Source: Parcubacteria bacterium C7867-001 (GTDB taxonomy: Bacteria > Patescibacteria > Paceibacteria > UBA9973 > UBA2103). From it: 64,000 nucleotides of DNA. The notes beneath the pieces are model-generated. The model did no database searches and was not told the DNA's origin. It saw only the letters and a program-made list of their open reading frames with translations. The position numbers and the translations under genes were made by a program. How positions within the stretch are numbered: the stretch's first letter is position 1; every line of letters begins with the position of its first letter. The DNA lies in contig LFCK01000001.1 in assembly GCA_001189095.1 (NCBI GenBank), forward strand, positions 186,001 through 250,000. Reading direction: 5' to 3'. This document shows, one piece after another, positions 1-8,307 of this stretch.

Positions 1-1035
1 GGCATGGCCGAAATAGAAGAGAAGCACACGAAAGTGATGGAAGAGTGGCAGAAGCTGATGCTCGAAATTCCGAACCTTCCGGATATTTCCGTTCCAGAAG
101 GCGAAACGGATGCGGACAACAAGGAGGTGAAAGTCTGGGGTGAAATCCCGCAGTTCGCCTTTGCGCCGAAAGATCACATCGAACTCATGACGAAGAACGG
201 CATGGCAGATTTCGAGCGTGGCGCGAAGGTTGCCGGATTCCGCGGCTACTTCCTCAAAGGCGATGCGGTGCTTCTCTGGAACGCGCTTAACTCGCTCGCG
301 CTTAAGCACTTCGCGCAAAAAGGATTCGAGCCGATGATCGTTCCGTCGCTTGTTCGTCGCGAATCATTCCTCGGTACTGGTTTCCTTCCGCAGAGCGAAG
401 AAGATCTTTATAAAACACAGGATGGCGAATATCTCGCCGGTACCGGTGAAGTTGCCACCATGGGCTACTACATGGACGAAACCATTGAAGCGGCGCAGCT
501 GCCCCTCAAATTCGTTTCGTTCTCGCCATGCTTCCGTCGCGAAGCAGGAAGCCATAGCAAGGACACCAAGGGTCTCATTCGTGTGCATGAATTCTTCAAA
601 TGGGAGCAGGTCATCCTGTGCGAAGCGTCGCATGCTGAATCGGTGAAGCATCACGAAGAACTCACGCAGAACTCGGAAGAATTCTTGCAGGCGCTCAATC
701 TCCCCTATCACGTTGTGCTCAACTGTGGGGCGGATCTCGGACTTGGTCAGGTGAAAAAATACGATATCGAGACGTGGATGCCATCGCAAAATACGTATCG
801 CGAAACGCATTCGTCGTCGTATTTCCATGACTTCCAAACACGTCGTCTCAACACGCGCTATCGCGATGCGGAAGGGAAGCTGCAGTTCGCGCATTCGTTG
901 AACAACACCGCTGTTGCAATGCCGCGCGTATTCGCAATGATTGTTGAGAATTATCAGCTGGAGGACGGCACTATAAAAGTCCCAGAAATACTCGTTCCTT
1001 ATGCCGGCAAAGAAGTCTTGGGACGTAAAGCGTGA
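1..1035 (+). CDS. serS: Seryl-tRNA synthetase, C-terminal part (5' end outside window)
   Basis: Charges tRNA-Ser with serine in the cytoplasm. The frame is open from the first base, and about 80-90 residues are missing compared with a typical 420-430 aa SerS. What remains is the end of the N-terminal tRNA-binding coiled-coil arm, then the class II catalytic core: motif 2 (FSPCFRREAGSHSKDTKGLIR) and motif 3 near the C-terminus (SLNNTAVAMPR). The ATG at base 4 is only an internal Met, so the true start lies upstream. The 3' end overlaps the next gene by 35 bases. Family assignment is secure. Confidence 0.95.
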   Translation, partial: GMAEIEEKHTKVMEEWQKLMLEIPNLPDISVPEGETDADNKEVKVWGEIPQFAFAPKDHIELMTKNGMADFERGAKVAGFRGYFLKGDAVLLWNALNSLALKHFAQKGFEPMIVPSLVRRESFLGTGFLPQSEEDLYKTQDGEYLAGTGEVATMGYYMDETIEAAQLPLKFVSFSPCFRREAGSHSKDTKGLIRVHEFFKWEQVILCEASHAESVKHHEELTQNSEEFLQALNLPYHVVLNCGADLGLGQVKKYDIETWMPSQNTYRETHSSSYFHDFQTRRLNTRYRDAEGKLQFAHSLNNTAVAMPRVFAMIVENYQLEDGTIKVPEILVPYAGKEVLGRKA

Positions 1036-1936
1036 GCCAGTAAAAGAGGTCCGACGTACGCGCGGTAATCCGGCACGTCCGGCCACGCGCACGACGCGCG
1101 CAACGGCACGAGCTTCAGCAAAATCCCTCAAAGCCCGACGCTCCTCGGCACGCAATGCAGTTTTTGGTGTCACTGCATGTGCGGTGCTACTTATCGTTGG
1201 GGGCTGCGTTTTTCTTTTATGGCGACCTGAAGTTCGCATACGCGAGGTGACCGCAAACAGCGAGCACGCGTCGAGCATCCAGATGCTTGCGAAGCAGAAG
1301 CTTGGTGGAACGTATGCAAATATCATTCCGAAAAACTCAGTCTTCTTCTATCCCGAGCACGCGCTTCGCGCAGCTATTCTTGACGCATATCCGGACATCG
1401 CTGCGGTTTCCCTCGCACGCTCAGGATTTACGGCGCTTTCCGTAAAAGTAATTCCGCGTGTCGCCGCGTTTTGGTGGTGTGGCATTCCCTCTGCGGCAGC
1501 AGCAGAAGATACGACCTGCTACGAGGCGGATGCTGAAGGTCTCGTTTTTGCACCAGTTGTCGAAGGAGATGTGCTTGCGACCTCGACCGCTATTTCAACG
1601 CTTCGTATTTATGGTGACCTCGCAACCGCTTCGACCTCGAGTGAGTATCCACTACGTGCTCATATGCAGCATGTCGAATCCATTCCAAGCGCGCTGCGTT
1701 TTGTGCGCATCATGAATCAGCTACAAGTGCCGGTGGTTTCGCTCGGACTTCATGACGACGAAGCGGATCTCATCACGCCGACGGGAACGCGTATTACGTA
1801 TGTGCTCGGTCATGAGGAATCCGCGACGGCGCTCGCGCAAGCCGCATTTCCAACACTCAATCTCCTCGATGGTTCGATAGAGTACGTTGATCTACGATTT
1901 CCCGGAAAGGTGTACTTAAAAAGGCGTTCGGAATAA
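1001..1936 (+). CDS. FtsQ-type POTRA cell-division protein
   Basis: A 311-residue bitopic membrane protein. The first 48 residues are very basic (Arg/Lys/Thr/Ala rich, cytoplasmic), followed by one membrane segment at about 52-73 and then a POTRA-like region (about 77-155) with the FtsQ pattern of a beta strand, helices and an 'LSVKVIPR' strand before an aromatic motif. FtsQ links FtsB/FtsL to the septal wall machinery. The ATG at 1001 lies inside serS and no in-frame start occurs nearer the serS stop, so the genes are probably co-transcribed. The assignment rests on architecture and the POTRA pattern rather than strong motifs. Confidence 0.6.
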   Translation: MPAKKSWDVKREPVKEVRRTRGNPARPATRTTRATARASAKSLKARRSSARNAVFGVTACAVLLIVGGCVFLLWRPEVRIREVTANSEHASSIQMLAKQKLGGTYANIIPKNSVFFYPEHALRAAILDAYPDIAAVSLARSGFTALSVKVIPRVAAFWWCGIPSAAAAEDTTCYEADAEGLVFAPVVEGDVLATSTAISTLRIYGDLATASTSSEYPLRAHMQHVESIPSALRFVRIMNQLQVPVVSLGLHDDEADLITPTGTRITYVLGHEESATALAQAAFPTLNLLDGSIEYVDLRFPGKVYLKRRSE

Positions 1937-2089
1937 AGAAAAAGAAAGCAGCAACGCATTCTAGGGCGCACGAAATTCATAGTCGCGTCTTTTCGAAAAA
2001 CGAAAAACTCGCTTTGCTCGAACAGTTCCGTTTTTCTCAGTCGCTCGTTGAATTTCGGCTGCTGGCATGAAGCTTTCTTTTTCTTTATT
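1932..2089. repeat. Nested long inverted repeat downstream of the POTRA gene
   Basis: Three colinear complementary blocks nest inside each other: 1932-1949 with 2072-2089 (18 bp, perfect, purine/pyrimidine rich), 1971-1979 with 2049-2057 (9 bp) and 1995-2002 with 2029-2036 (8 bp). The innermost loop is 26 nt. The outer arm starts at the stop codon of the upstream gene. It could be a large 3' hairpin protecting or terminating the mRNA, or a cruciform. No coding frame explains it. Confidence 0.75.
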
Positions 2090-2112
2090 TCTCACTTGGG
2101 TGGGAGAAAGAT

Positions 2113-2147
2113 ATAAAAAAATCGGCCGGAGCGTAGCTCCGGCCGAT
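2113..2147 (-). terminator. Intrinsic terminator for the ATP-grasp operon
   Basis: A 12-bp GC-rich stem (2121-2132 with 2136-2147) and 3-nt loop. On the minus strand it is followed by a run of seven T and lies just after the stop of the gene ending at 2156. Confidence 0.88.
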
Positions 2148-2155
2148 AACTTCAG

Positions 2156-3316
2156 TTAGCGCTTCGAGAAGATGTGCGGGACGAAGCGACCGGTATTCCC
2201 AGTCACCAGCCCGTTTCCTTCTCGAATGCCCATGCCTGCGGCCCACCCATCGACCATCCAACTTCCGATGATCGGGTAGTTACCGCTGAAATTGGGGATT
2301 GGGTAGAGGTCTTGGTAGACGTATCCTTCTTCCCCATAATCACCCGCGGTCTCTTCGACCGCTTCGCCATTCCTGACGACGGTGATGTTGGCGCCTTCAC
2401 GCGCGAGCTTCGGTTTCTTGACGTAGTCTTTCGACCGAGGCTCGAAGTACGTGGGGAGCAAATTCGGGTGACCGGGATTGAGTTCCCAGAGCACCGGCAG
2501 AATCGCCTTGTTGCTCCACAGCATTTTCCAGATCGGCTCGATCCACTGCATCTTGTCATAGCACTCAACGATGTGCGGACCGAAGTCCTCGTTGGCGAGC
2601 CACTCCCAAGGGTACAGATGGTAGAGCACATCGATGGGTTCGTCTTGGAAGCCGACGAATCGTTTCCGTTTCTTATCCCAACCGATGTCTTGGATGAAGA
2701 CCGGCTCCGTATCGAGCCCCGCTTGAACCGCGAGATCCCGAAGATACGTAGTCGTGAGGGTGTCCTCGCCGGCAGCGTCGTTCATGTGCGTGAAATGCAC
2801 GCGACGTGACTTCAGCTGCGGTGCGATATGTTGCCACCGCGCGAGCAGTTTGTCGTGAAGACTGGTGAACTGATCGTGGGTGGGGAACACCTCTTCCTTC
2901 CAATTCCACTGGACGACGGCCGCCTCGAACATCGAGGTCGGCGTATCGCAGTTGTACTCGAGTAGCTTGACCCGACCCGTGCCGTTGTAGGCAAGGTCGA
3001 AGCGACCGTGGTTGAGGGCCGGAGGCTCCTCGTTCCACGCCCGCTTGATGAGCGGGACGACGAACTCGGGGATACCGAATTCGCCGAACCGATTCTCATC
3101 GATCACGTGCTGACCGGCGGCTAGGAAGAGCTGGTGTAGCGCTTCCGAGTCACGCTCGATCTCATCGATCTGGTCGGCAGTGAACTGGTAGTAGGCTGAC
3201 TCGTTCCAGTACGGCAACTCCGTTCCGTCTTCAAGACGGACCGAATGCCACACCATCCCGAGTTCCTGTACCTTCTGCTGCCAATCCGGACGAGGCGCGA
3301 TCGAATGCCGTTTCAT
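2156..3316 (-). CDS. Glutathionylspermidine synthase-like ATP-grasp enzyme (YgiC/YjfC type)
   Basis: A 386-aa ATP-grasp amide ligase of the GSP_synth family. The N-terminus shows the family pattern with 'YWNESAYYQF' (about 36-45), the central region has 'RFDLAYNGTGRVKLLEYNCDTPTS', and the C-terminal part carries 'LPTYFEP', 'YVKKPKLAREGANITVV' and 'SGNYPIIGSWMVDG'. The length matches single-domain YgiC/YjfC, without the amidase domain of true glutathionylspermidine synthase. The real peptide substrate is unknown. Its start codon overlaps the stop of the lipoprotein gene (ATGA), as in the ygiB-ygiC arrangement of enterobacteria, so the two are translationally coupled. Confidence 0.9.
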   Translation of the reverse strand: MKRHSIAPRPDWQQKVQELGMVWHSVRLEDGTELPYWNESAYYQFTADQIDEIERDSEALHQLFLAAGQHVIDENRFGEFGIPEFVVPLIKRAWNEEPPALNHGRFDLAYNGTGRVKLLEYNCDTPTSMFEAAVVQWNWKEEVFPTHDQFTSLHDKLLARWQHIAPQLKSRRVHFTHMNDAAGEDTLTTTYLRDLAVQAGLDTEPVFIQDIGWDKKRKRFVGFQDEPIDVLYHLYPWEWLANEDFGPHIVECYDKMQWIEPIWKMLWSNKAILPVLWELNPGHPNLLPTYFEPRSKDYVKKPKLAREGANITVVRNGEAVEETAGDYGEEGYVYQDLYPIPNFSGNYPIIGSWMVDGWAAGMGIREGNGLVTGNTGRFVPHIFSKR

Positions 3317-3759
3317 CAGCCGCCGCCGAAGCCGCCGTGGGCCCCGCCTGACGCTCCGAAGCCGCCGCGAGACGTGCTCGCGCCGGAAGCTTTCGTCGCA
3401 CCAAACCCGCCACGCGAGACCACTGCGGATTCAACCGCCGCGGAGCGCGTGTAGGCCGTGCCAGCGATGGGCTGACGCGACCCGCCGGTCACCACCGAGC
3501 CGTAAGGCGGAACGGTGCCTCCGCGCGAGAGGTAGTACCAGTACGGGTAGCCGCTGCCGTGATAGAGCGAGCGGTTCGTGCACTGTTCGTCCTGAATCCG
3601 CCGACCTTGATTGTCCACGCAGGCTTGCGTGGGCCGGTCGGTGGTCCAGCTCGAGGCCGTGCTGTAGCTGTCCCCTGCGGGACCGCACGCTGTCAAAAGG
3701 GCCGCCCCCAGCATTGCTGTGGAAACGGCCGCCACCAAGGGCAATTTGAAGTTTCTCAA
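3316..3759 (-). CDS. YgiB-like (DUF1190-like) lipoprotein with Gly-rich tail
   Basis: I place the start at a TTG (3757-3759), because a consensus AAGGAG lies 6 nt upstream (3766-3771) and the resulting N-terminus is a clean lipoprotein signal: basic 'LRNFK', a hydrophobic stretch, then the lipobox LLTAC. The mature part contains 'CVDNQGRRIQDEQC' and ends in repeated RGGFG / GGFGGG glycine-rich motifs, as in YgiB. An upstream in-frame ATG (to 3825) would add residues across the promoter and is rejected. It is the first gene of a two-gene operon with the ATP-grasp enzyme. The function of this family is unknown; an envelope location is inferred from the lipobox. Confidence 0.8.
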   Translation of the reverse strand: MRNFKLPLVAAVSTAMLGAALLTACGPAGDSYSTASSWTTDRPTQACVDNQGRRIQDEQCTNRSLYHGSGYPYWYYLSRGGTVPPYGSVVTGGSRQPIAGTAYTRSAAVESAVVSRGGFGATKASGASTSRGGFGASGGAHGGFGGG

Positions 3760-3772
3760 AGTACACTCCTTT

Positions 3773-3790
3773 ACGGACGCTAAAGTCCGT
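3773..3790 (-). promoter_or_regulatory. Hairpin at the 5' end of the lipoprotein/ATP-grasp mRNA
   Basis: A 6-bp perfect inverted repeat (ACGGAC / GTCCGT, 6-nt loop) lies between the predicted transcription start (about 3789) and the AAGGAG at 3766-3771. It could stabilise the 5' end or be an operator. Confidence 0.5.
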
Positions 3791-3796
3791 TTGTAT

Positions 3797-3825
3797 ATCA
3801 TAGGACTATTGACGAAAAATGTCAA
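3797..3825 (-). promoter_or_regulatory. Sigma70-type promoter of the lipoprotein/ATP-grasp operon
   Basis: The minus strand reads TTGACA (3820-3825), a 17-nt spacer and TATGAT (3797-3802): a perfect -35, optimal spacing and a near-perfect -10. The predicted start precedes the leader hairpin. Confidence 0.85.
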
Positions 3826-3913
3826 CTACCTAAAACTTGCAATATATAGAGAACATGTTATTATAATCCGCGTTCTTTGACAGACGTTCATTCACCTTGA
3901 AAGGAGGTTGTTC

Positions 3914-5026
3914 ATGAACATAATCCTCCGGTTGTGGCGGAAGATGCGGGACCTTGAATATCGGTTCCTCATTGTTGCCACGATCGCGCATTTCGTCCTC
4001 TGGTACCTAGTGTTCTGGGCTACCGAGGCTCCGGATGCTGCGATGCTTAAACCGGTAAACTACTGGTATTTCTGGTCGACGACCGCGCTCACCATCGGCT
4101 ACGGCGACTTGTCGCCTCAATCCGAATTGAGCCGTCTCATCGCTCCAGTGTTCCAGTTCACCGGCCTCATCATCCTGACGACATGGCTCACCAAAGTGGG
4201 GAGCGCAGCCGTCGAGCATATGACCAAAAAACGGAGAGGGCTCATGCCAACGAAATTGAGCGGGCACATCCTCGTGCTCGGTGATTATCATCCTGTGCGT
4301 ACGGACGACTTGTTGTCGAACGCGATCCTCGATCGCCAAGATGACGGCTCGCATCCGCATGTCGTGGGATGCTTCCGTAACACGGGAGATCGAAATCCCT
4401 TCGTGCGCCCGCAGGACTACCACGGCATCACGCCGGAATACGTCCAAGCGGCGGCGAGCGGATTTAACATGCGCATTCTCGAAGAAGCTGGCGCCGAGCG
4501 CGCGAGCCACATCTACGTGAACTGCGAAGACGACAACACGGCCATTGGCCTCGTGTGTCTCCTGAGCCGGATGCAAATCAAGGCCCGCGTGGGCCTCATC
4601 CTTCAGGAATATGCGAGCGCCGAACTCGTGCCGGCGTGTCCGCTCGAACTGCAGATCATCAAGCCGATTCAGGCGGTGCTCGCGGTTCGCGCGATGGAAG
4701 ACCCCGGAACGGAGGCAGCGATTCGTATGCTGCTCACCACCGGCGGGACCAAGTCCATGCATTCGCTCGAAATCACGGGCATGCAGGTAAGCGCGGAGCA
4801 CGTCTCGTTCGGCTCCGTTCGTGCTGCCTTCGAGAACCTCTTCAAGGACGGCGCCTTGCTGCTCGGCTTCACTCGCGTGGAGTCGGGCGCACCGGTGCCG
4901 TACCTGATGCCGAACTCGGCAGAACTGGTCCGGCAGAACGACCGACTCCTGTACATCGCGGACAAAGATTTCTCCGCGATGGAGGAGCAGTCCTTCAACA
5001 GCGTCTTCTCGCGCGTCGCAGCGTAA
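3914..5026 (+). CDS. Two-TM potassium channel with cytoplasmic RCK/TrkA-N-like domain
   Basis: A 370-aa ion channel. It has a first membrane segment at about 17-38, a pore helix with the selectivity filter TIGYGD, a second membrane segment at about 75-95, then a cytoplasmic regulatory region with a Rossmann-like 'GHILVLGDYH' strand and a TrkA-C-like end. This is the layout of MthK/Kch-type K+ channels. The ATG at 3914 is chosen because a full AAGGAGG (3901-3907) lies 6 nt upstream; the TTG at 3908 would sit against it. A possible promoter (TTGCAA about 3837, TATTAT about 3859) lies in the divergent intergenic region. The likely role is K+ flux or membrane potential control. Confidence 0.9.
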   Translation: MNIILRLWRKMRDLEYRFLIVATIAHFVLWYLVFWATEAPDAAMLKPVNYWYFWSTTALTIGYGDLSPQSELSRLIAPVFQFTGLIILTTWLTKVGSAAVEHMTKKRRGLMPTKLSGHILVLGDYHPVRTDDLLSNAILDRQDDGSHPHVVGCFRNTGDRNPFVRPQDYHGITPEYVQAAASGFNMRILEEAGAERASHIYVNCEDDNTAIGLVCLLSRMQIKARVGLILQEYASAELVPACPLELQIIKPIQAVLAVRAMEDPGTEAAIRMLLTTGGTKSMHSLEITGMQVSAEHVSFGSVRAAFENLFKDGALLLGFTRVESGAPVPYLMPNSAELVRQNDRLLYIADKDFSAMEEQSFNSVFSRVAA

Positions 5027-5043
5027 GAGAAGTTGAACCTTAC

Positions 5044-5075
5044 AACCGCGGCACTTCGTGCCGCGGTTTTTGTTT
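5044..5075 (+). terminator. Intrinsic terminator of the K+ channel gene
   Basis: An 11-bp GC-rich stem (5044-5054 with 5058-5068), TTC loop, followed by a T run. Confidence 0.9.
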
Positions 5076-5107
5076 GCGCTACCGCATAAAGACGATACTG
5101 TAGTCGG

Positions 5108-6085
5108 ATGGATTCCTTCTGGAACAAACTCCCCAAACCCTTTTTCGTACTCGCGCCGATGGCGGACGTCACGGATCCAGCGTATCGCAGGCTTATCTCT
5201 GAAACCAAGAATCCGGACGTCATGTGGACGGAGTTCGTTTCCGCCGACGGACTGTATGCAACGCGGGAAAAAAAGAAGATGCCGGACGTCGAGAATCCGC
5301 TCCTGCGCGATTTCCAGTTTTCGGAAAGCGAGCGGCCTGTTGTCGCCCAGATTTTCTCAAGCAAGCCCGAGATGATCGCGTATGCGTCGAAACTCGCAGC
5401 CGAGCTTGGATTCGATGGCGTTGATCTCAATATGGGTTGCCCCGATAAGTCTATTGAAAAGCAGGGGGCTGGCGCGGCCATGATTAAAACTCCTGAACTC
5501 GCAAAGGAAATCATCGCTGCGGCGCGCACGAGTGGCTTGCCCGTTTCCGTAAAGACTCGTATCGGCTACAACGCCGTGAATCTTGAAGAGTGGCTCACCG
5601 CTATTCTTGAAGAGAAACCGGCGGCGCTCACCGTGCATTTGCGTACGCGAAAGGAAATGTCGAAGGTGGATGCGCACTGGGAACTCATGGGAAACGCAGT
5701 CGAGATTCGCAATCGCGTGAGTCCAGACACGCTCATCATTGGGAACGGTGATGTGCAGAGTATCGAAGACGGAAAGAAGAAAATCGTAGACTCGGGTGCC
5801 GACGGCGTCATGCTCGGGCGCGCTATTTTCGGTAACCCATGGCTGTTTGCGGGTCGTGCGTCAGAAAGCCTCTCGAAAGAAGAGCGTCTGGCAGCGCTAG
5901 CTCAGCTCGCGCGCTATTTCTCCGAACTGCGCCCAGCCAAGTCCTACCACCTCCTCAAAAAGCATTTCAAAGCATTCGTTTCGGGCTTCGATGGGGCAGC
6001 GGAATTGCGCGGCAAGCTGATGGAAACGAATTCCTATCAAGAGTTTCTTGTCCTGAGTAATTCAAAGGAGTATAGTTCCGTATAG
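5108..6085 (+). CDS. dus: tRNA-dihydrouridine synthase
   Basis: An FMN enzyme that reduces uridines in the tRNA D-loop. The 325 residues start with the family signature 'VLAPMADVTDPAYRRL', followed by 'VDLNMGCPDKSIEKQGAGAAM' carrying the catalytic Cys of the Dus family (NxGCP), then 'VSVKTRIGYN', 'LTVHLRTRKEM' and the FMN-phosphate site 'DGVMLGRAIFGNPWLF'. The length is typical. The ATG follows a GATACT box (5094-5099) by 8 nt with no Shine-Dalgarno, so the mRNA is probably leaderless. It cannot be placed confidently in the A, B or C subfamily. Confidence 0.93.
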   Translation: MDSFWNKLPKPFFVLAPMADVTDPAYRRLISETKNPDVMWTEFVSADGLYATREKKKMPDVENPLLRDFQFSESERPVVAQIFSSKPEMIAYASKLAAELGFDGVDLNMGCPDKSIEKQGAGAAMIKTPELAKEIIAAARTSGLPVSVKTRIGYNAVNLEEWLTAILEEKPAALTVHLRTRKEMSKVDAHWELMGNAVEIRNRVSPDTLIIGNGDVQSIEDGKKKIVDSGADGVMLGRAIFGNPWLFAGRASESLSKEERLAALAQLARYFSELRPAKSYHLLKKHFKAFVSGFDGAAELRGKLMETNSYQEFLVLSNSKEYSSV

Positions 6086-6103
6086 GTAGCAACGGAGGTT
6101 CTT

Positions 6104-6292
6104 GTGCCAGACAGTCAATACGATGCAGCAATCGCCCACATCAATTCGTTATTTCATGACGTGCGCGACCCTGTTGCCCTCGTCGCTTATTGTGCGCAGC
6201 AAGATAAAGCATTCCGCAAAGAGGGAGATGTGAGTACTGCTGAAGCATTTGCGGAAGCTGAAATCAGAGCAAAAAGGCTCATTCCAGCTTAA
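6104..6292 (+). CDS. Small acidic hypothetical protein
   Basis: A 62-aa protein with a GTG start at 6104, supported by CGGAGG 6-8 nt upstream. It is predicted all-helical with an Ala-rich helix pair and no membrane segment or Cys motif. It lies 18 bp after dus, so it may be read from the same transcript. I do not recognise a family. Confidence 0.6.
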   Translation: MPDSQYDAAIAHINSLFHDVRDPVALVAYCAQQDKAFRKEGDVSTAEAFAEAEIRAKRLIPA

Positions 6293-6300
6293 ATCTTGAA

Positions 6301-6327
6301 ACGCGCGCGACCAAAGGTCGCGCGCGT
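6301..6327. terminator. GC-rich hairpin after the small ORF
   Basis: An 11-bp perfect stem of alternating CG (6301-6311 with 6317-6327). It is not followed by a T run, so termination is possible but unproven. It sits just upstream of the dnaX promoter. Confidence 0.45.
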
Positions 6328-6358
6328 CGCTCTATTAGTTTGAGGTATAATCTCCCCT

Positions 6359-7387
6359 ATGTCGCATCAGTCCCTCTATCGTAAACATCGCCCACACTCG
6401 TTTAAGGATGTGGTCGGGCAAGACTCGGTCATTGCGCCGCTCAAGGAGCAGCTCGCGTCTGAAAAGGTGGGGCACGCATATCTCTTTGCTGGCTCGCGCG
6501 GACTTGGCAAGACGTCGATCGCACGCATCTTCGCGCGCGAGCTCGGTACCGATGAGCGTGATCTCTACGAAATAGACGCCGCAAGCAACAATAGCGTTGA
6601 GGACATTCGTAATCTCACGGAAAACGTCTACACGCTCCCGTTCGCTTCGAAACACAAAGTCTATATTCTCGACGAAGCGCACATGCTCTCGAAAGGTGCA
6701 TGGAATGCATTCTTGAAAACGCTCGAAGAGCCACCAGCGCATGCAATTTTCATTCTTGCGACCACCGAGCTCTCGAAGGTGCCGGAAACCGTGCAGAGCC
6801 GTTGCCAAGTGTATGAGTTCAAGCGTCCGAGCCGCGAAACACTCGCGAAAGTCGTCGTGCGTGTCGCGAAGGAGGAGGGCGTCGTTGTTGAGCCATCAGC
6901 CGCAGATCTTATTGCACTTCTCGCAGGAGGTTCGTATCGCGATGCGCTTTCGACACTTGAGAAAGTTCTTTCTTCTACAACAGAAAAAAAGATAACCCGT
7001 GAAAACGCTGAAGAGGCGACCGGCGCGCCGCGTTCAGAGCTCATTGGGAACTTGCTCCGCGCACTTTCCGAAGGCAATGCAGACAAGGCGCTCGCGGCAA
7101 TTCGCAAAGCAGAAAAGGAAAGCATCGATTTGCCGCTCTATCTTTCGCTCTTCATTGATGCGCTTCGCGCCACGCTTCTCATCCGTCACGCGCCCGAGCT
7201 GCGCAAAGAACTCGCGGAAGAACTTGGCGAGCAGTATGCGGAATTGGAAACCATCGCGAACGCAAAGGAATCGAAGATATCTCCTACAACACTCAAAACC
7301 TTCCTCGACGCGTCGGCGCGCATCCGTTTTTCGCCAGTACCGGCGGTTCCGCTCGAACTCGCGGTACTCGAACTTCTTGCTGAATGA
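6359..7387 (+). CDS. dnaX: DNA polymerase III subunit gamma/tau, short form
   Basis: AAA+ clamp-loader ATPase that loads the sliding clamp. The 342 residues contain Walker A 'GSRGLGKTS' (45-53), 'EIDAASNN', Walker B 'ILDEAHMLS' (103-111) and the sensor/arginine finger region 'ATTELSKVPETVQSRC'. The four-cysteine zinc module normally found between Walker A and the DAAS motif is absent: residues 61-67 bridge it directly. The tau C-terminal domains are also missing, so this is a gamma-like protein. TATAAT (6346-6351) lies 7 nt before the ATG with no ribosome site, which indicates a leaderless mRNA. Its stop overlaps the next start (ATGA). Confidence 0.93.
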   Translation: MSHQSLYRKHRPHSFKDVVGQDSVIAPLKEQLASEKVGHAYLFAGSRGLGKTSIARIFARELGTDERDLYEIDAASNNSVEDIRNLTENVYTLPFASKHKVYILDEAHMLSKGAWNAFLKTLEEPPAHAIFILATTELSKVPETVQSRCQVYEFKRPSRETLAKVVVRVAKEEGVVVEPSAADLIALLAGGSYRDALSTLEKVLSSTTEKKITRENAEEATGAPRSELIGNLLRALSEGNADKALAAIRKAEKESIDLPLYLSLFIDALRATLLIRHAPELRKELAEELGEQYAELETIANAKESKISPTTLKTFLDASARIRFSPVPAVPLELAVLELLAE

Positions 7388-8289
7388 ACGCGGTAAAGGC
7401 CGGCATCGAATACGTGCTGGTTCTTTCGGTGCTTGGCGCGACCGGCTATTTCCTCTACACGAAAGCGGTACCGCTTCTCACGCCGCCGTGCTCAACGTCA
7501 GTCGAATACTCGATTGGCAGCATTGATCCTCGCTACGGTCTCTCGACTTCAACGCTCGTTTCATATCTCAAAGAGGCAGAAGCACCGTGGAATAAAGCCG
7601 CAGGGAAAACGGTGGCAACTTATATGGAGACCGGCAGCCTCAAAGTGAATCTGGTGTATTCAGAGCAGCAGGCGGCGACGAGTCTCGGGAAAAATATCGA
7701 TGCCGATCAAAAGGTGTATGTGGCAGCAAAGGCAAGCCTTGAAAGTCTGCGCCGTGCGTTCGAACAGCAGAAGAATGCGTACGAGGCCGCCGTCGCATCA
7801 TTCAATGCTGCGAGCGAAGCGTATTCGGCTGAGGTCGCGAAGTGGAATGCTCGCGGCGGTGCGCCAAAAGAAATCTTCCAACAGCTCGAGAATCAGAAGC
7901 GTTCTCTCGAAGCTCGGCAAGCAAGTCTCGCGCGAGATGCGGCCGACATTAACAGCCTCGTTACGAAAATAAATCAGGGCGTTACTGCGCTTAACGCGGC
8001 GGCGAAGAAGATAAATGCGAAGGTGAGTACGTATAATTCCGCGGTCGGTGACGACTTCGATCAAGGAGACTATGTGAGCGATGCGCAAGGGAAGCGCATC
8101 AACGTGTTCGAGTTCACGAAGGCAGCGGACCTGAAGCGCGTGCTCGAGCACGAGCTTGGTCACGCCATTGGTCTCGGTCATGTCGAGAATCCGGCATCGA
8201 TCATGTACTCGTATAATGTTGGAAGCGGTCTCGCGCTCACGGAGGAAGACGTAGCTGAATTGAAAGCCGTTTGCAAAATAAAATCCTAA
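7384..8289 (+). CDS. Membrane-anchored metzincin/matrixin-like zinc protease
   Basis: A 301-aa protein with an N-terminal signal anchor (about 8-28) and an extracellular region. The middle (about 95-215) is a long Ala/Gln-rich coiled coil. The C-terminus has the zinc signature HELGHAIGLGH (HExxHxxGxxH) followed by 'SIMY', the expected Met-turn of metzincins. It therefore probably cleaves proteins at the cell surface, with the coiled coil acting as a stalk or self-association domain. It overlaps dnaX by 4 bases (ATGA), so translation is coupled although the functions look unrelated. Confidence 0.85.
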   Translation: MNAVKAGIEYVLVLSVLGATGYFLYTKAVPLLTPPCSTSVEYSIGSIDPRYGLSTSTLVSYLKEAEAPWNKAAGKTVATYMETGSLKVNLVYSEQQAATSLGKNIDADQKVYVAAKASLESLRRAFEQQKNAYEAAVASFNAASEAYSAEVAKWNARGGAPKEIFQQLENQKRSLEARQASLARDAADINSLVTKINQGVTALNAAAKKINAKVSTYNSAVGDDFDQGDYVSDAQGKRINVFEFTKAADLKRVLEHELGHAIGLGHVENPASIMYSYNVGSGLALTEEDVAELKAVCKIKS

Positions 8290-8307
8290 GCGGCAGGATA
8301 TACAAAT

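Noticed and set aside
364..1326. 320-aa open frame antisense to serS and the POTRA gene
   Set aside because: It lies wholly opposite two well-supported genes, is Arg-rich without domain motifs, and has no promoter or ribosome site.
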